This document shows positions 26,854-35,616 of a stretch of DNA of 44,033 nucleotides, piece by piece. Under the pieces are notes generated by a model that was not told the DNA's origin, did no database searches, and worked only from the letters and a program-made list of their open reading frames with translations. A program made the translations under genes and the position numbers. The number at the start of each line of letters is the position of its first letter. The first letter of the stretch is position 1. This DNA is from Candidatus Cyanaurora vandensis (GTDB lineage: Bacteria; Cyanobacteriota; Cyanobacteriia; Gloeobacterales; Anthocerotibacteraceae): the NCBI RefSeq assembly GCF_013285555.1, contig NZ_JAAXLT010000053.1, forward strand, positions 1-44,033, given 5' to 3'.

Positions 26854-27459
26854 TCAGTCCCTCAGTTCGGGCACCTGGGCCGCGTAATCCTCGACTTTGC
26901 TGAAATTAAAGGGACCCGCAAAGGAACCCCAGACCTGCTCATCGGTCTCTAAATCCAAGCCCCGGTCCAGACTGCGGAAAGTCCCAGCGCGGACCTCACT
27001 CAGACTGCTCAAGTAGGTGTTGCGCCCAGATTTTTCAAAACGGCAGTGCTTCCCCGGCTCCACTTCGCCCCAAAAACAATCTTCGATCCGCTCAAACACC
27101 ATATTGCAGCCAGTGGTGGGCTTGAGTTGTTCAAGCTTCAATTCGGTCAATCGCTCTGGGTTCCCCGCCGCCCCCTTGAAATACCCGTTATCCAACAGGG
27201 CGTAGTGGGCCACGTAGATACACTCACGTTCCGGTTTGAACTGGAGGACCACCCGGCGGTAGGGCTCAGTCGGGGCGAGTTCATTGGCCTGTTCTACATA
27301 AAGACCAAGACCCCCAAAGAATTCCCAGGGCAAGGGCCGTTGCCAGAGTCGAATCTGGGCAAAGTCCCGGGGCTGTGCAAAGGCTTGGGCGCGGTTAGTG
27401 AAATAACCAGCCATCCATTGGACCATCGTACGGAGGTCGTGGGCGGTGATATCGGGCAT
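26854..27459 (-). CDS. cpcT: CpcT/CpeT-family phycobilin lyase
   Basis: The 201-residue protein has the CpcT/CpeT pattern: WMAGYFTNRAQAF, PLPWEFFGGLGLYVEQ, TGCNMVFERIEDCFWGEVEPG and YLSSLSEVR, followed by DRGLDLETDEQVWGS. Family members attach a bilin to Cys-155 of phycocyanin beta (CpcT) or the matching Cys-165 of phycoerythrin beta (CpeT). The beta subunit at 29136 has a C155, so that is the likely target. The gene is last in a divergent three-gene arm and starts seven bases after the HEAT-repeat gene's stop. Confidence 0.88.
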   Translation of the reverse strand: MPDITAHDLRTMVQWMAGYFTNRAQAFAQPRDFAQIRLWQRPLPWEFFGGLGLYVEQANELAPTEPYRRVVLQFKPERECIYVAHYALLDNGYFKGAAGNPERLTELKLEQLKPTTGCNMVFERIEDCFWGEVEPGKHCRFEKSGRNTYLSSLSEVRAGTFRSLDRGLDLETDEQVWGSFAGPFNFSKVEDYAAQVPELRD

Positions 27460-27466
27460 GGTGTAC

Positions 27467-28384
27467 CTAGGAGTTGATGAATTGCAGGGTCATCCGCGCC
27501 AAGGTGCGGACACTCTCCTCAGGGTCTACGGTCGCCAAGTCCTTAAGAGCCTGGGTAGTCTGGGGACTAGGTAAGCGTTTGAGGGCCATCACCACCGCCT
27601 TCCGTAACTCCACATCAGGGTCACTCAGGGCTGAGAGGAGGGTGGGTAGCGCGTGGTCAGCTTCCACCTCACCCAAGGCAATCGCCGCATCCCGGCGCAC
27701 TTGACGGTCGGGGTCCGTGAGGAGCATTTCGAGTTGAGGAATACAGACTTTGTAGCGACCATTGCCGACGGAGCGGGCCGCACTGGCACGGACCCCGGCA
27801 TCCGCGTCCTGGAGAGCCGTCTGTAGAGCGGGGACTACCTCATCAGTCCCCATACTGCCGAGAGCTTGGACTACCCCGCTACGGACCTGGGGGTTGCCAT
27901 CCTTTATATAGGTCAACAAAGTTAATAGCGCGGCTGGACCAATCGAACCCAAGGCCCAGATCGCCGCGCCACTGACATATTCATCGGGATCGGTCAAAAG
28001 CTGGATCAAGGGGTCTACCGCCTGGACGCCAATTCGGCAGAGGGCACCCGCCGCTGCATTACGGGTCACCAAGTCGGGATCAAACTTCAAGGTGTGGATC
28101 AAAGGTGCAATCGAAGTACCCGCCGCTAGAATCGCTAGACTTTTCGCTACCGAGCGGCGGACCATCGGTTCGGGATGATGGGCCAAGGCACTGAGTAGTG
28201 GGTCTACCGCCGCAGGGCCGAGCTGGGCCATGGATTCAACCAAGGCCAAACGCACGTAGCCGTGGGGATCGGCGCAAGCTTCAATCATCTGGGGTAGAGC
28301 GGTGATATCACCTAGGTCCCCGAGTTTCCGGGCCGCCGTACACCGTTTAGAGACATCCGCGTCCTGGAGTTGTTCAAGCCACAT
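27467..28384 (-). CDS. HEAT-repeat bilin lyase-like protein (CpeF/MpeV-like?)
   Basis: The 305-residue protein is built almost wholly of HEAT/PBS_HEAT repeats (about nine; for example DPHGYVRLALVESMAQLG, DPDEYVSGAAIWALGSIG, DPDRQVRRDAAIALGEVE). Length and repeat makeup fit the CpeF/MpeV group, which ligates the doubly linked bilin to C50/C61 of phycoerythrin beta. The beta subunit here has both cysteines, which supports this reading. It overlaps the upstream HEAT gene by 11 bases. An IaiH or CpcE-type role cannot be excluded by eye. Confidence 0.62.
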   Translation of the reverse strand: MWLEQLQDADVSKRCTAARKLGDLGDITALPQMIEACADPHGYVRLALVESMAQLGPAAVDPLLSALAHHPEPMVRRSVAKSLAILAAGTSIAPLIHTLKFDPDLVTRNAAAGALCRIGVQAVDPLIQLLTDPDEYVSGAAIWALGSIGPAALLTLLTYIKDGNPQVRSGVVQALGSMGTDEVVPALQTALQDADAGVRASAARSVGNGRYKVCIPQLEMLLTDPDRQVRRDAAIALGEVEADHALPTLLSALSDPDVELRKAVVMALKRLPSPQTTQALKDLATVDPEESVRTLARMTLQFINS

Positions 28385-28883
28385 GGTGATAGGCCCCGCC
28401 GCCCTTAACCATTGCTAAGGCTCCCCGCGCAATCCCCGCCACACTAGGATCGGCATCCTTTTGGAGTTCTAACAAGGCCGGGATCACCTCTTGACCGCCA
28501 ATTGTCCCTAGGGCCGAAGCCACGGTCAGGCGTAAAACCTGATCATCCCCCGCCAAAGCTTGTAGTAAGTAGGGTACCGCTCCTCGTCCCACGGTTCCTA
28601 ACGCACCCACCGCTGAGATTCGGGCCACCGGGTCCTCATCGCCTAAAACCTGAGCCAAGGCCGTCAAAACCTCAGGGGCTGCCAAGGAGCCGGGATAGCG
28701 GCGACCAATTGCCGCCAAAGCTTTCGCACTAGTCGTCCTGAGGGTGGCACTGGGAAAAGTCAAGCGTTCCACTAAAGCTGAGATACCCCCTGGCCCTAAA
28801 TCCCCAATCGCCTGAGCTGTACTCCGCCGGGTCTCAACGTCAGGGTGGTCCAGGAGGGGCAACAATTGTTCCAAGGAGGACAT
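28374..28883 (-). CDS. HEAT-repeat protein, CpeZ-like
   Basis: The 169-residue protein has four to five HEAT repeats (LLDHPDVETRRSTAQAIGDLG, GDEDPVARISAVGALGTVG, AGDDQVLRLTVASALGTIG). In layout it resembles CpeZ, the chaperone-like partner that helps CpeY and CpeF during phycoerythrin assembly. CpeZ proteins are usually around 205 residues, so this one is short. It heads the divergent lyase arm, about 250 bases from the beta-subunit start, and shares a control region with the antenna operon. Confidence 0.6.
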   Translation of the reverse strand: MSSLEQLLPLLDHPDVETRRSTAQAIGDLGPGGISALVERLTFPSATLRTTSAKALAAIGRRYPGSLAAPEVLTALAQVLGDEDPVARISAVGALGTVGRGAVPYLLQALAGDDQVLRLTVASALGTIGGQEVIPALLELQKDADPSVAGIARGALAMVKGGGAYHHVA

Positions 28884-29039
28884 GGGACTTACCCGGATAT
28901 TAGGTTTAGTTTACTGCAACCCTAAGCTCCCAGACTGGGATTCAAGAAACTTAGGAAAGCCCAAGATGGCACTGTTGCCGGATTTTTGCACTGACATTTA
29001 GCAGTGAAAGCTGACAGTGACATGATGGCTAAGTCCACA

Positions 29040-29660
<621 letters not shown>

Positions 29661-29684
29661 TCACCCAAAAGTTTGGAGAGCCTG

Positions 29685-30176
29685 ATGAAAACTGTAATTA
29701 CTGGTGTCATTGCTGGGGCTGATTCCCAAGCGCGTTTCCTCAGCGGTGGGGACCTGCAAGCGGTGCAAGGTCGTCTACAACGGGCCAGTGCTGGTCTGGA
29801 AGCGGCTTCCTTCATCACTTCTAACCACGAGAGCCTGACCAAAGAAGCCGTCACTGGCATGGCGAGCAAAATGCCCTACCTGACCCAACCCGGCGGTCTG
29901 TTCAACGGTGCCACCAACCAAGCCAAGTGCGCCCGTGACGTGGATTACTATCTGCGTTTCGTGAGCTACTGCCTAGTGTGCGGCGATACCGGCCCCTTGG
30001 ATGACTACGCGATCAGCGGCCTGCGCGAAATCAACCGCGCCTTCAGCCTGCCCGCGAGTGCCTACATTGACTGTCTGTCTTCCATCAAAGAGAAAGTGAA
30101 GTCCTCTTCTCTCTCTCCCCAAGCGAAGACCGAAGCTGCCCTTTACATGGATTACCTCGTCAACGCGATGAGCTAA
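29685..30176 (+). CDS. cpeA: Phycobiliprotein alpha subunit, single bilin site
   Basis: The 163-residue subunit starts at ATG 29685, with GGAG about six bases upstream. The N-terminus MKTVITGVIAGADSQARFLS and C82 in KCARDVDYYLR are phycoerythrin-alpha-like in numbering. The second phycoerythrin site, C139, is Lys here (KEKVKSSSLSPQ), so only one bilin is expected. Extra cysteines at 96, 99 and 130 are not at canonical sites. It is cotranscribed with the beta gene and followed by a strong hairpin that separates it from the linker genes. Confidence 0.87.
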   Translation: MKTVITGVIAGADSQARFLSGGDLQAVQGRLQRASAGLEAASFITSNHESLTKEAVTGMASKMPYLTQPGGLFNGATNQAKCARDVDYYLRFVSYCLVCGDTGPLDDYAISGLREINRAFSLPASAYIDCLSSIKEKVKSSSLSPQAKTEAALYMDYLVNAMS

Positions 30177-30185
30177 GACTTGTTC

Positions 30186-30218
30186 ACCCCCCAGTCCGCC
30201 AGGATTGGGGGGTCTTTT
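30186..30218 (+). terminator. Attenuator/terminator between subunit and linker genes
   Basis: ACCCCCCAGTCC (30186-30197) pairs with GGATTGGGGGGT (30202-30213) through 12 base pairs, one of them G-U, around the loop GCCA. CTTTT follows. Such partial terminators in antenna operons keep subunit mRNA above linker mRNA. Confidence 0.8.
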
Positions 30219-30237
30219 GACCTTTTGGGAGGCGAAT

Positions 30238-30486
30238 ATGCAATGGACCAACTTGCCTACCTACGGGCAGGCAGAGGGTGCTGAAAACGGTCAACTCTAT
30301 GAGATTCATGCCGTTGCCCTAGAACAGACCCAGAACCTCGGCAGTCGGGCCCGGATTCGCAAGAGCAGCTACAAAGTGTGCGTTTCCTACGACCGCATGA
30401 CTGCTGAGATGCAGCGCATTAAACAGCAGGGCGGTGTGATTACCAAGATTGCCCCGGTGACTGCGACCGCTAGCCCCGAAGCATGA
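30238..30486 (+). CDS. cpcD: CpcD-type small rod linker
   Basis: The 82-residue protein consists of one CpcD domain: YEIHAVALEQ, a basic stretch, then CVSYDRMTAEMQRIKQQGGVITKIAPV. In phycobilisomes these peptides cap the rod end inside the last hexamer. The ATG at 30238 follows GGGAGG; an upstream TTG at 30205 lies inside the terminator and is rejected. Its TGA overlaps the ATG of the lyase gene (ATGA at 30483-30486). Confidence 0.85.
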   Translation: MQWTNLPTYGQAEGAENGQLYEIHAVALEQTQNLGSRARIRKSSYKVCVSYDRMTAEMQRIKQQGGVITKIAPVTATASPEA

Positions 30487-31268
30487 AACCCCCGGTTTTG
30501 ACTGGGGGGCTAGACACCGCCCAGGTTTTGGATTTGATGTCCGGGGATGATCAAGACCGCTACTATGCGGTTTGGCATTCCGGGAAATATCAGGTCAAAG
30601 AAGCCCTGCCCCTTTTACTTGATGCCCTGACCGATTCAGCCTGTACCGCTCTAGGCGGCTACCCGTTGCGCCGTCGGGCCTGTGAAGCCCTGGGTAAGCT
30701 TTTGGCGGAACCGGGTTGGGATGAGACTGCTTATCAACAAGCGGTCTCCGCCCTGTTGAGGGTATTGGACTCTTCGGATTATTGGGTACGCTCGGAGGCG
30801 ATTTGGGCCTTGGGGAAGATAGCTCCCCGTGTGAGCCAGCCTGAGTTACGGGCGGACATGATTAGAGTCCTGCGGGAATTTCTGGACCGCCCGGAAGAAC
30901 CTTTTGAGTACGTGATTGAGACCTTGGGGGTTCTGGACTGTCGGGAGGCCTTGCTGCCCATCCGTGGTTTTTTACACCATCCCTCCGCACGGGTCCGTTG
31001 TGCCGCCGCCAGGGTAGTTTTTCAGTTCACTCAGGAAACAGCGGCTCTCAATATCCTGCTGGAGAACCTCGCCAGCCATAATCTACATCTAAGGCGGTGT
31101 GCCCTACTGGACTTGGGTGAAGTCGGGGACCTGAGTGTGGTCCCGGCGATTGCCCGTTGTCTGTTGCCTGCTAATCTACGGCTTTTCGCCTTGAAACAGA
31201 TTTTTGACCGCCAAGCGGATACTGCGGATACGTTGCTGTTGCGTCAAACCATCGAGGAGCTTTTGTAA
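30483..31268 (+). CDS. cpcE: CpcE/CpeY-like alpha-subunit bilin lyase
   Basis: The 261-residue HEAT-repeat protein has the CpcE/PecE-like block DRYYAVWHSGKYQVKEALP and GGYPLRRRACEALGKL. Its later part recalls CpeY (SDYWVRSEAIWALGKI, FEYVIETLGVLDCREAL, PANLRLFALKQIFD). It should form a complex with a CpcF-type partner and attach a bilin to C82 of the alpha subunit. The partner is probably the gene at 35613, the last of this operon. It looks intermediate between the CpcE and CpeY branches, which matches the intermediate pigment. Confidence 0.8.
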   Translation: MKPPVLTGGLDTAQVLDLMSGDDQDRYYAVWHSGKYQVKEALPLLLDALTDSACTALGGYPLRRRACEALGKLLAEPGWDETAYQQAVSALLRVLDSSDYWVRSEAIWALGKIAPRVSQPELRADMIRVLREFLDRPEEPFEYVIETLGVLDCREALLPIRGFLHHPSARVRCAAARVVFQFTQETAALNILLENLASHNLHLRRCALLDLGEVGDLSVVPAIARCLLPANLRLFALKQIFDRQADTADTLLLRQTIEELL

Positions 31269-31271
31269 ACC

Positions 31272-32750
31272 ATGGCCCCACTTACCGCCAAAACCGACCC
31301 ATTTCTGAAGAAGTACCTGGACCTAGCCAGTACATTCGTCGAGGCCCAGCGGTTGCGCCAGAGCCTAGACCGGGTTAACACAGCGGAACAATACGGCCTC
31401 CTTACCCGGCCCTCCTCCTCGACCGAGTGGACCAACCCCCGCCTCAATCCCCTGCGCCCCTTCTCGATTCGCCAACGCGCCGTCGGGATGCCCGGTGCCC
31501 CCGCCCTCAAGGGTCAAGAACTGATCCGGGCGGCCTATGAGCAGGTGTTCGGGACTAAGTTACTCCTGGACACTTTCCGGGTCCCGGTCCTAGAATCCAA
31601 ACTCCTCAATGGTGAGCTTTCGATCCGCGAGTTCGTGCGGACCCTGGCGAAATCCGAGTATTACCTGCAAACCTTTTATCTAAGCTGCTCTAATAATCGC
31701 TTTGTCGAACTGAGCTTCAAGCATCTGTTGGGCCGTCCCCCCTACACCCAGCGCGAAACCTTTGACTATTCCAGCATTGCCAGTCGTCGGGGATTTGAAG
31801 CGACGATTGATGCTTTTGTTGATTCTCAGGAATACCAGACCACTTTTGGTGAAGATACCCTCCCCTACGCCCGCAAGATGCACGAGGGACCCGAGGGTCA
31901 GGGGTTTGACCGGGTGGGAATCACGGACTTGGGGTTGTTGGGTTCCTTGAAGACGATTGGCAATCCCACCACCAGTTCCTATGTCCAGGCGTTGTTCCAG
32001 GACCAGCCCCGGCCCATGCAAGTCCTGCAACCCTTATTCAAGCCCGAGCAACCCACCCCGACGACGGCTTCGGTCCTGGGTGCCTACATGGACCTTGCTA
32101 AGGATGTGCTGAACTCGCGGGTCTATTTCCAGTGGTCCAAGGGGACCGAGGCCCTGCGTCCTTTACGGCCCTTCTCGATTCGCCAACGCACCACCGGGAT
32201 GCCGGGAGCCCCTGCCCTCAAGGGTCAAGAACTGATTCGGGCGGCCTATGAACAGGTGTTCGGAACTAAATTGCTCCTGGATACTTTCCGCGTCCCGGTC
32301 CTGGAATCCAAGCTCCTCAATAGTGAGCTTTCAATCCGCGAATTCGTGCGGGTCTTAGCCAAGTCTGAGTATTATTTCGTGACCTTTTACCAGGGTTGCT
32401 CCAATAACCGTTTCGTCGAACTGAGCTTCAAACATCTGTTGGGTCGTGCGCCCTACAGCAAACGGGAAATCTTCGACTATTCGAGCATTGCCAGTCGTCG
32501 GGGGTTCGGGGCCTTGATTGACGCGCTCGTGGATTCACCGGAATACCAGCAGACCTTTGGTGAGGACACGCTACCTTACCTACGCAAGATGCACGAGGGG
32601 CCGAACGTCCAAGGTTTCGACAGTATCGGCATTACCGATCCCGGCTTGCTCACCGCCTTGGACATGATTGGCAACCCCACCACCAGTTCCTATGTCCAGG
32701 CCAAGGACCCCGACTTGACCCTGTGCGACTACCGATTCACCCGCGCTTAA
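31272..32750 (+). CDS. Phycobilisome linker with two REL domains
   Basis: The 492-residue protein has a short N-terminal helix-rich segment (about 1-50) and two PBS_linker (REL, Pfam00427-type) domains at about 55-245 and 290-485. Both contain PFSIRQR, KGQELIRAAYEQVFG, LESKLLN, IREFVR, NNRFVELSFKHLLGR and GEDTLPY. The corresponding Gloeobacter protein (glr1262) has three such domains and is thought to join rods to the core. No CpcD domain follows. The ATG at 31272 has GAGGAG inside the end of the lyase gene. Domain 1 is almost identical to domain 1 of the protein at 36289. Confidence 0.85.
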   Translation: MAPLTAKTDPFLKKYLDLASTFVEAQRLRQSLDRVNTAEQYGLLTRPSSSTEWTNPRLNPLRPFSIRQRAVGMPGAPALKGQELIRAAYEQVFGTKLLLDTFRVPVLESKLLNGELSIREFVRTLAKSEYYLQTFYLSCSNNRFVELSFKHLLGRPPYTQRETFDYSSIASRRGFEATIDAFVDSQEYQTTFGEDTLPYARKMHEGPEGQGFDRVGITDLGLLGSLKTIGNPTTSSYVQALFQDQPRPMQVLQPLFKPEQPTPTTASVLGAYMDLAKDVLNSRVYFQWSKGTEALRPLRPFSIRQRTTGMPGAPALKGQELIRAAYEQVFGTKLLLDTFRVPVLESKLLNSELSIREFVRVLAKSEYYFVTFYQGCSNNRFVELSFKHLLGRAPYSKREIFDYSSIASRRGFGALIDALVDSPEYQQTFGEDTLPYLRKMHEGPNVQGFDSIGITDPGLLTALDMIGNPTTSSYVQAKDPDLTLCDYRFTRA

Positions 32751-32764
32751 CCTAGGAGGCACCC

Positions 32765-33493
32765 ATGCAACGCTACGCTATCACCACTGAACGGGTCATC
32801 CGCTCCCGTACCTCCGTTGGGAATTCCTCCCTACGCGCCCAGCAGACCATCACCGTCAGCTACGAAGAGTTGCAGAACAAACTGCAAACCATCGCTCGTA
32901 GCGGGGCCAAGATTGCCAAAATCGAGAAGCTCAACGTCGTTGCCAAGCCCAATAACAGCGCTGTGCTAGAGACCGCCCCGGTCAAGTGGAACTCAGATGC
33001 CACTCCGGACGAAAAAGAATTGGTCATCAATACGGTCTACCGTCAGTTGTTTGGGAACGCCTACTACTCCCATGTGGACCGCGCCCTCGTCGCTGAATCC
33101 CGGCTCAAGAATGACGAGATTACCGTTCGTGAATTTGTCCGTTTGGTGGCGAAGTCCGACGCTTACAAAAAGCGGTTCTTCTACCCGATGTCCCAGGTGC
33201 GGTTTGTGGAATTGAACGTCAAGCACCTCCTCGGTCGCGCCATCTACGACCAAGCGGAAATGTCTGAACACGTCTGCCGCTACAACAACAGTGGCTATGA
33301 CACAGATATTGACAGCTACCTGGACAGCGAGGATTACAACAATGCCTTTGGGGATGATACGGTCCCGTACCTGCGCGGCTTCATCACCCAACCCGGTCAA
33401 TCCAACATCAACTACCCCCACAGCAGCCAGCTTTACCTGGGTGTTGCCGGAAGTGACCGTTTGGTGACCGCTGCTCAATTCCCCGTGATTTAA
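32765..33493 (+). CDS. cpeC: Rod linker with CpcD-REL order, 1 of 3
   Basis: The 242-residue protein starts after AGGAGG and has an N-terminal CpcD-like domain (about 1-60: RYAITTERVIR, then VSYEELQNKLQTIARSGAKIAKIEKL). One REL domain follows (about 70-235: NTVYRQLFGNAYY, VREFVRLVAKSD, RFVELNVKHLLGRA, GDDTVPY). Canonical CpcC/CpeC linkers carry the CpcD domain at the C-terminus, so this order is reversed. It would sit inside a rod hexamer and contact its neighbour. The gene symbol is by analogy with the three Gloeobacter rod linkers. Confidence 0.8.
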   Translation: MQRYAITTERVIRSRTSVGNSSLRAQQTITVSYEELQNKLQTIARSGAKIAKIEKLNVVAKPNNSAVLETAPVKWNSDATPDEKELVINTVYRQLFGNAYYSHVDRALVAESRLKNDEITVREFVRLVAKSDAYKKRFFYPMSQVRFVELNVKHLLGRAIYDQAEMSEHVCRYNNSGYDTDIDSYLDSEDYNNAFGDDTVPYLRGFITQPGQSNINYPHSSQLYLGVAGSDRLVTAAQFPVI

Positions 33494-33523
33494 GTTTGAT
33501 TGGATGCAAATTAGGAGGTTCCC

Positions 33524-34252
33524 ATGGCAGATCGTGAGCGTTATACCGTTGAAGTCCAAGGTCTCGTTCGTCCCAAAGTCCGTCAGAGTTGCACGACTTA
33601 CAATGTGGACTATGAGGGCCTGCAAGCTCTCTTAAAGAAAGTTAAAAGTAACGGCGGTCGCGTTACTTCAATCAACAAACTGGAGACCGAGCGCAACCCC
33701 CGTGTCGCGCCCCTCGTGACCAGTTCCCCCGTGGAACTCTGGCCCGATGCCACCGAAGACGAGTTACAAGGCGTGCTCCGGGCGGTGTACCGTCAGGTCT
33801 TGGGGAACGCCTACATCATGGACGCAGAGCGGCTCAACTACGCCGAGTCCCAATTGCGTAACGGCGACTTTACCGTGTCCGATTTCGTGCGGACCATCGC
33901 TAAGTCGGATCTTTACAAGTCGCGCTTCTTTACTCCGGTTTCCCAGACCCGGTTTGTGGAGTTGAATTTCCAGCATCTATTGGGTCGTGCGCCCTTTGAC
34001 CAAGCTGAAATTTCCATGCACATCCAACTTTATGCAGCGGCGGGTTATGACGCTGAGATTGATAGTTACCTCGACGGTGCCGAGTATCAAGAATACTTTG
34101 GTGCGAACGTAGCTCCCTACAACCGTAACTTCTTGACGCAGCGCGGGCAGGTCAACGCGAACTTCACCCGTGGCTTGAAGCTTTACCCTGGTTTTGCGGG
34201 GTCGGATATCCCGTCCGCTAGCACCCGTAGTGCGCTATTGCCTGCTCTTTAA
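33524..34252 (+). CDS. cpeD: Rod linker with CpcD-REL order, 2 of 3
   Basis: The 242-residue protein has an N-terminal CpcD-like domain (RYTVEVQGLVRPKVRQSC, then VDYEGLQALLKKVKSNGGRVTSINKLE, about 5-57). A REL domain follows (about 65-235: LQGVLRAVYRQVLGNAYIMD, SDFVRTIAKSDLYKSRFF, RFVELNFQHLLGRAP). GGAGG precedes the ATG at 33524. No second CpcD domain is found at the C-terminus, which ends SDIPSASTRSALLPAL. It is closest to the next gene, which suggests tandem duplication. Confidence 0.82.
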   Translation: MADRERYTVEVQGLVRPKVRQSCTTYNVDYEGLQALLKKVKSNGGRVTSINKLETERNPRVAPLVTSSPVELWPDATEDELQGVLRAVYRQVLGNAYIMDAERLNYAESQLRNGDFTVSDFVRTIAKSDLYKSRFFTPVSQTRFVELNFQHLLGRAPFDQAEISMHIQLYAAAGYDAEIDSYLDGAEYQEYFGANVAPYNRNFLTQRGQVNANFTRGLKLYPGFAGSDIPSASTRSALLPAL

Positions 34253-34266
34253 CTCTGGAGGATGAG

Positions 34267-34992
34267 ATGGTGGATCGGTTTAACGTTACGGTCGAGGGCC
34301 TGATTGGTTCTCAAAATGTCAAGAAGAGTTGTGAGAGCTACACCATTGACTATTCGGGTCTGCAAGCTCTCTTAAAGGTCCTGAAGCGCGGCAATGGGCG
34401 GATCACGTCCATTGAGAAACTAGATGTGGACCGCACGCCCAACTACAGCGCGGTGGTCACACCGATGATGGTGGAACTCCAGCCCTTCGCCAACGAGGAC
34501 GAGTTGCAAGGGGTGATCCGGGCCGCCTATCGTCAGGTGGTGGGCAACGCCTACATCATGGACGCTGAGCGGTTGACCAGTTCTGAGTCCATGTTGCGGA
34601 ATGGCTCAATCTGTGTGCGGGATTTCGTCCGCGCCGTGGCGAAGTCTGACCTCTACAAGTCGCGCTTCTTCTGGCCCATGTCCCAGAACCGCTTTGTGGA
34701 ACTCAACTTCAAACACCTCCTAGGCCGCGCTCCCTATACCCAGGCCGAAGTCTCCGAGCACGTGCAGATCTATGCCAATGCTGGATACGAGGCCGAGATT
34801 GATAGCTACCTGGATGGGTTGGAATACCAGCAAGCCTTTGGGCCGAATATTGTCCCCTACAACCGGGGCTTTCTCACCCAGACGGGCCAGGTGACGGCAA
34901 ATTTCACCCGTTCCTTGAAGTCGTTCCCTGGTTTTGCTGGGTCTGATATTCCGGGAGCCAGTTCTAGTAAGGCGTTATTTCCCGTTGTGTAA
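34267..34992 (+). CDS. cpeE: Rod linker with CpcD-REL order, 3 of 3
   Basis: The 241-residue protein repeats the layout of its neighbour: a CpcD-like N-terminus (FNVTVEGLIGSQNVKKSC, then IDYSGLQALLKVLKRGNGRITSIEKLD), then a REL domain with LQGVIRAAYRQVVGNAYIMD, VRDFVRAVAKSDLYKSRFF and RFVELNFKHLLGRAPY. The ATG at 34267 has GGAGG five bases upstream; an out-of-frame ATG lies at 34262. A hairpin follows at 35002. Confidence 0.82.
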   Translation: MVDRFNVTVEGLIGSQNVKKSCESYTIDYSGLQALLKVLKRGNGRITSIEKLDVDRTPNYSAVVTPMMVELQPFANEDELQGVIRAAYRQVVGNAYIMDAERLTSSESMLRNGSICVRDFVRAVAKSDLYKSRFFWPMSQNRFVELNFKHLLGRAPYTQAEVSEHVQIYANAGYEAEIDSYLDGLEYQQAFGPNIVPYNRGFLTQTGQVTANFTRSLKSFPGFAGSDIPGASSSKALFPVV

Positions 34993-35001
34993 GATGCGTT
35001 G

Positions 35002-35019
35002 GAGGCCCACACGGGCCTC
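35002..35019 (+). terminator. Short GC-rich hairpin after the rod linkers
   Basis: GAGGCCC-acac-GGGCCTC is a perfect seven-base-pair stem with a four-base loop and no U-tract. It sits between the third rod linker and the CpcS gene and may stabilise or attenuate the transcript. Confidence 0.5.
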
Positions 35020-35043
35020 TAGCCCATTTCCTTGGCGTACCCC

Positions 35044-35616
35044 ATGAATGTCCTTGATTTTTTTGAGAAAAGCACTGGTACTTGGTCAGTCCAACGCACC
35101 ACCCACCACCTCGCCTTCAAGATGTCTGAGGCGGGTGAGTCTGAAGTAAATATCCAGGCCCTGGGTCCGACAGATGCTCAGGTGGCCCAGGTCTGTGCGA
35201 TGCACGAGTTTGATGCGTCGGATGCTTTGGGGGGAGCCTATTTCACCTGGGGCGGGACGGTGGAATTTGACGAGAAGAAGCACGCGGGCGAAACTACCCT
35301 CGTGGCGATTCCCGACCCCGAGGACCCCCAGCAGGGCCAGATTCTACGCGATAAAGGCTATGCCCAGGAAGTCCCCGCCGTAGGCCGCTACCAAATTAAC
35401 CCTGAGGGCGTCTTAACCGTAGTCACGCCCTACCAAGGTACGGAAGCAGAGGAAAAAGTCTGGTTTGTCACCCCCAACTGTCGGGCGCGGGTGAGCTTGG
35501 TCCGAGTCCGGGGCGGCGTGACAACGATGACCTTCTGTTCAGAAATCCGTCGCCTTTCACCAGAAGAAGTTAACCGCTTGGCAGCGGAGATTAACTTACA
35601 GGCTGGTGAGACATGA
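35044..35616 (+). CDS. cpcS: CpcS/CpeS-family phycobilin lyase
   Basis: The 190-residue lipocalin-fold lyase (MNVLDFFEKSTGTWSVQRTTHHLAF) shows the family start and the later blocks GYAQEVPAVGRYQI, VWFVTPNCRARVSLVR and TMTFCSEIRR. CpcS/CpeS attach bilins to Cys-82 (Cys-84) of beta subunits and to allophycocyanin, so C82 of the beta chain at 29136 is the expected site. The ATG at 35044 fits the family start; an in-frame TTG at 35032 is less likely. It ends in an ATGA overlap with the next lyase gene. Confidence 0.88.
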   Translation: MNVLDFFEKSTGTWSVQRTTHHLAFKMSEAGESEVNIQALGPTDAQVAQVCAMHEFDASDALGGAYFTWGGTVEFDEKKHAGETTLVAIPDPEDPQQGQILRDKGYAQEVPAVGRYQINPEGVLTVVTPYQGTEAEEKVWFVTPNCRARVSLVRVRGGVTTMTFCSEIRRLSPEEVNRLAAEINLQAGET

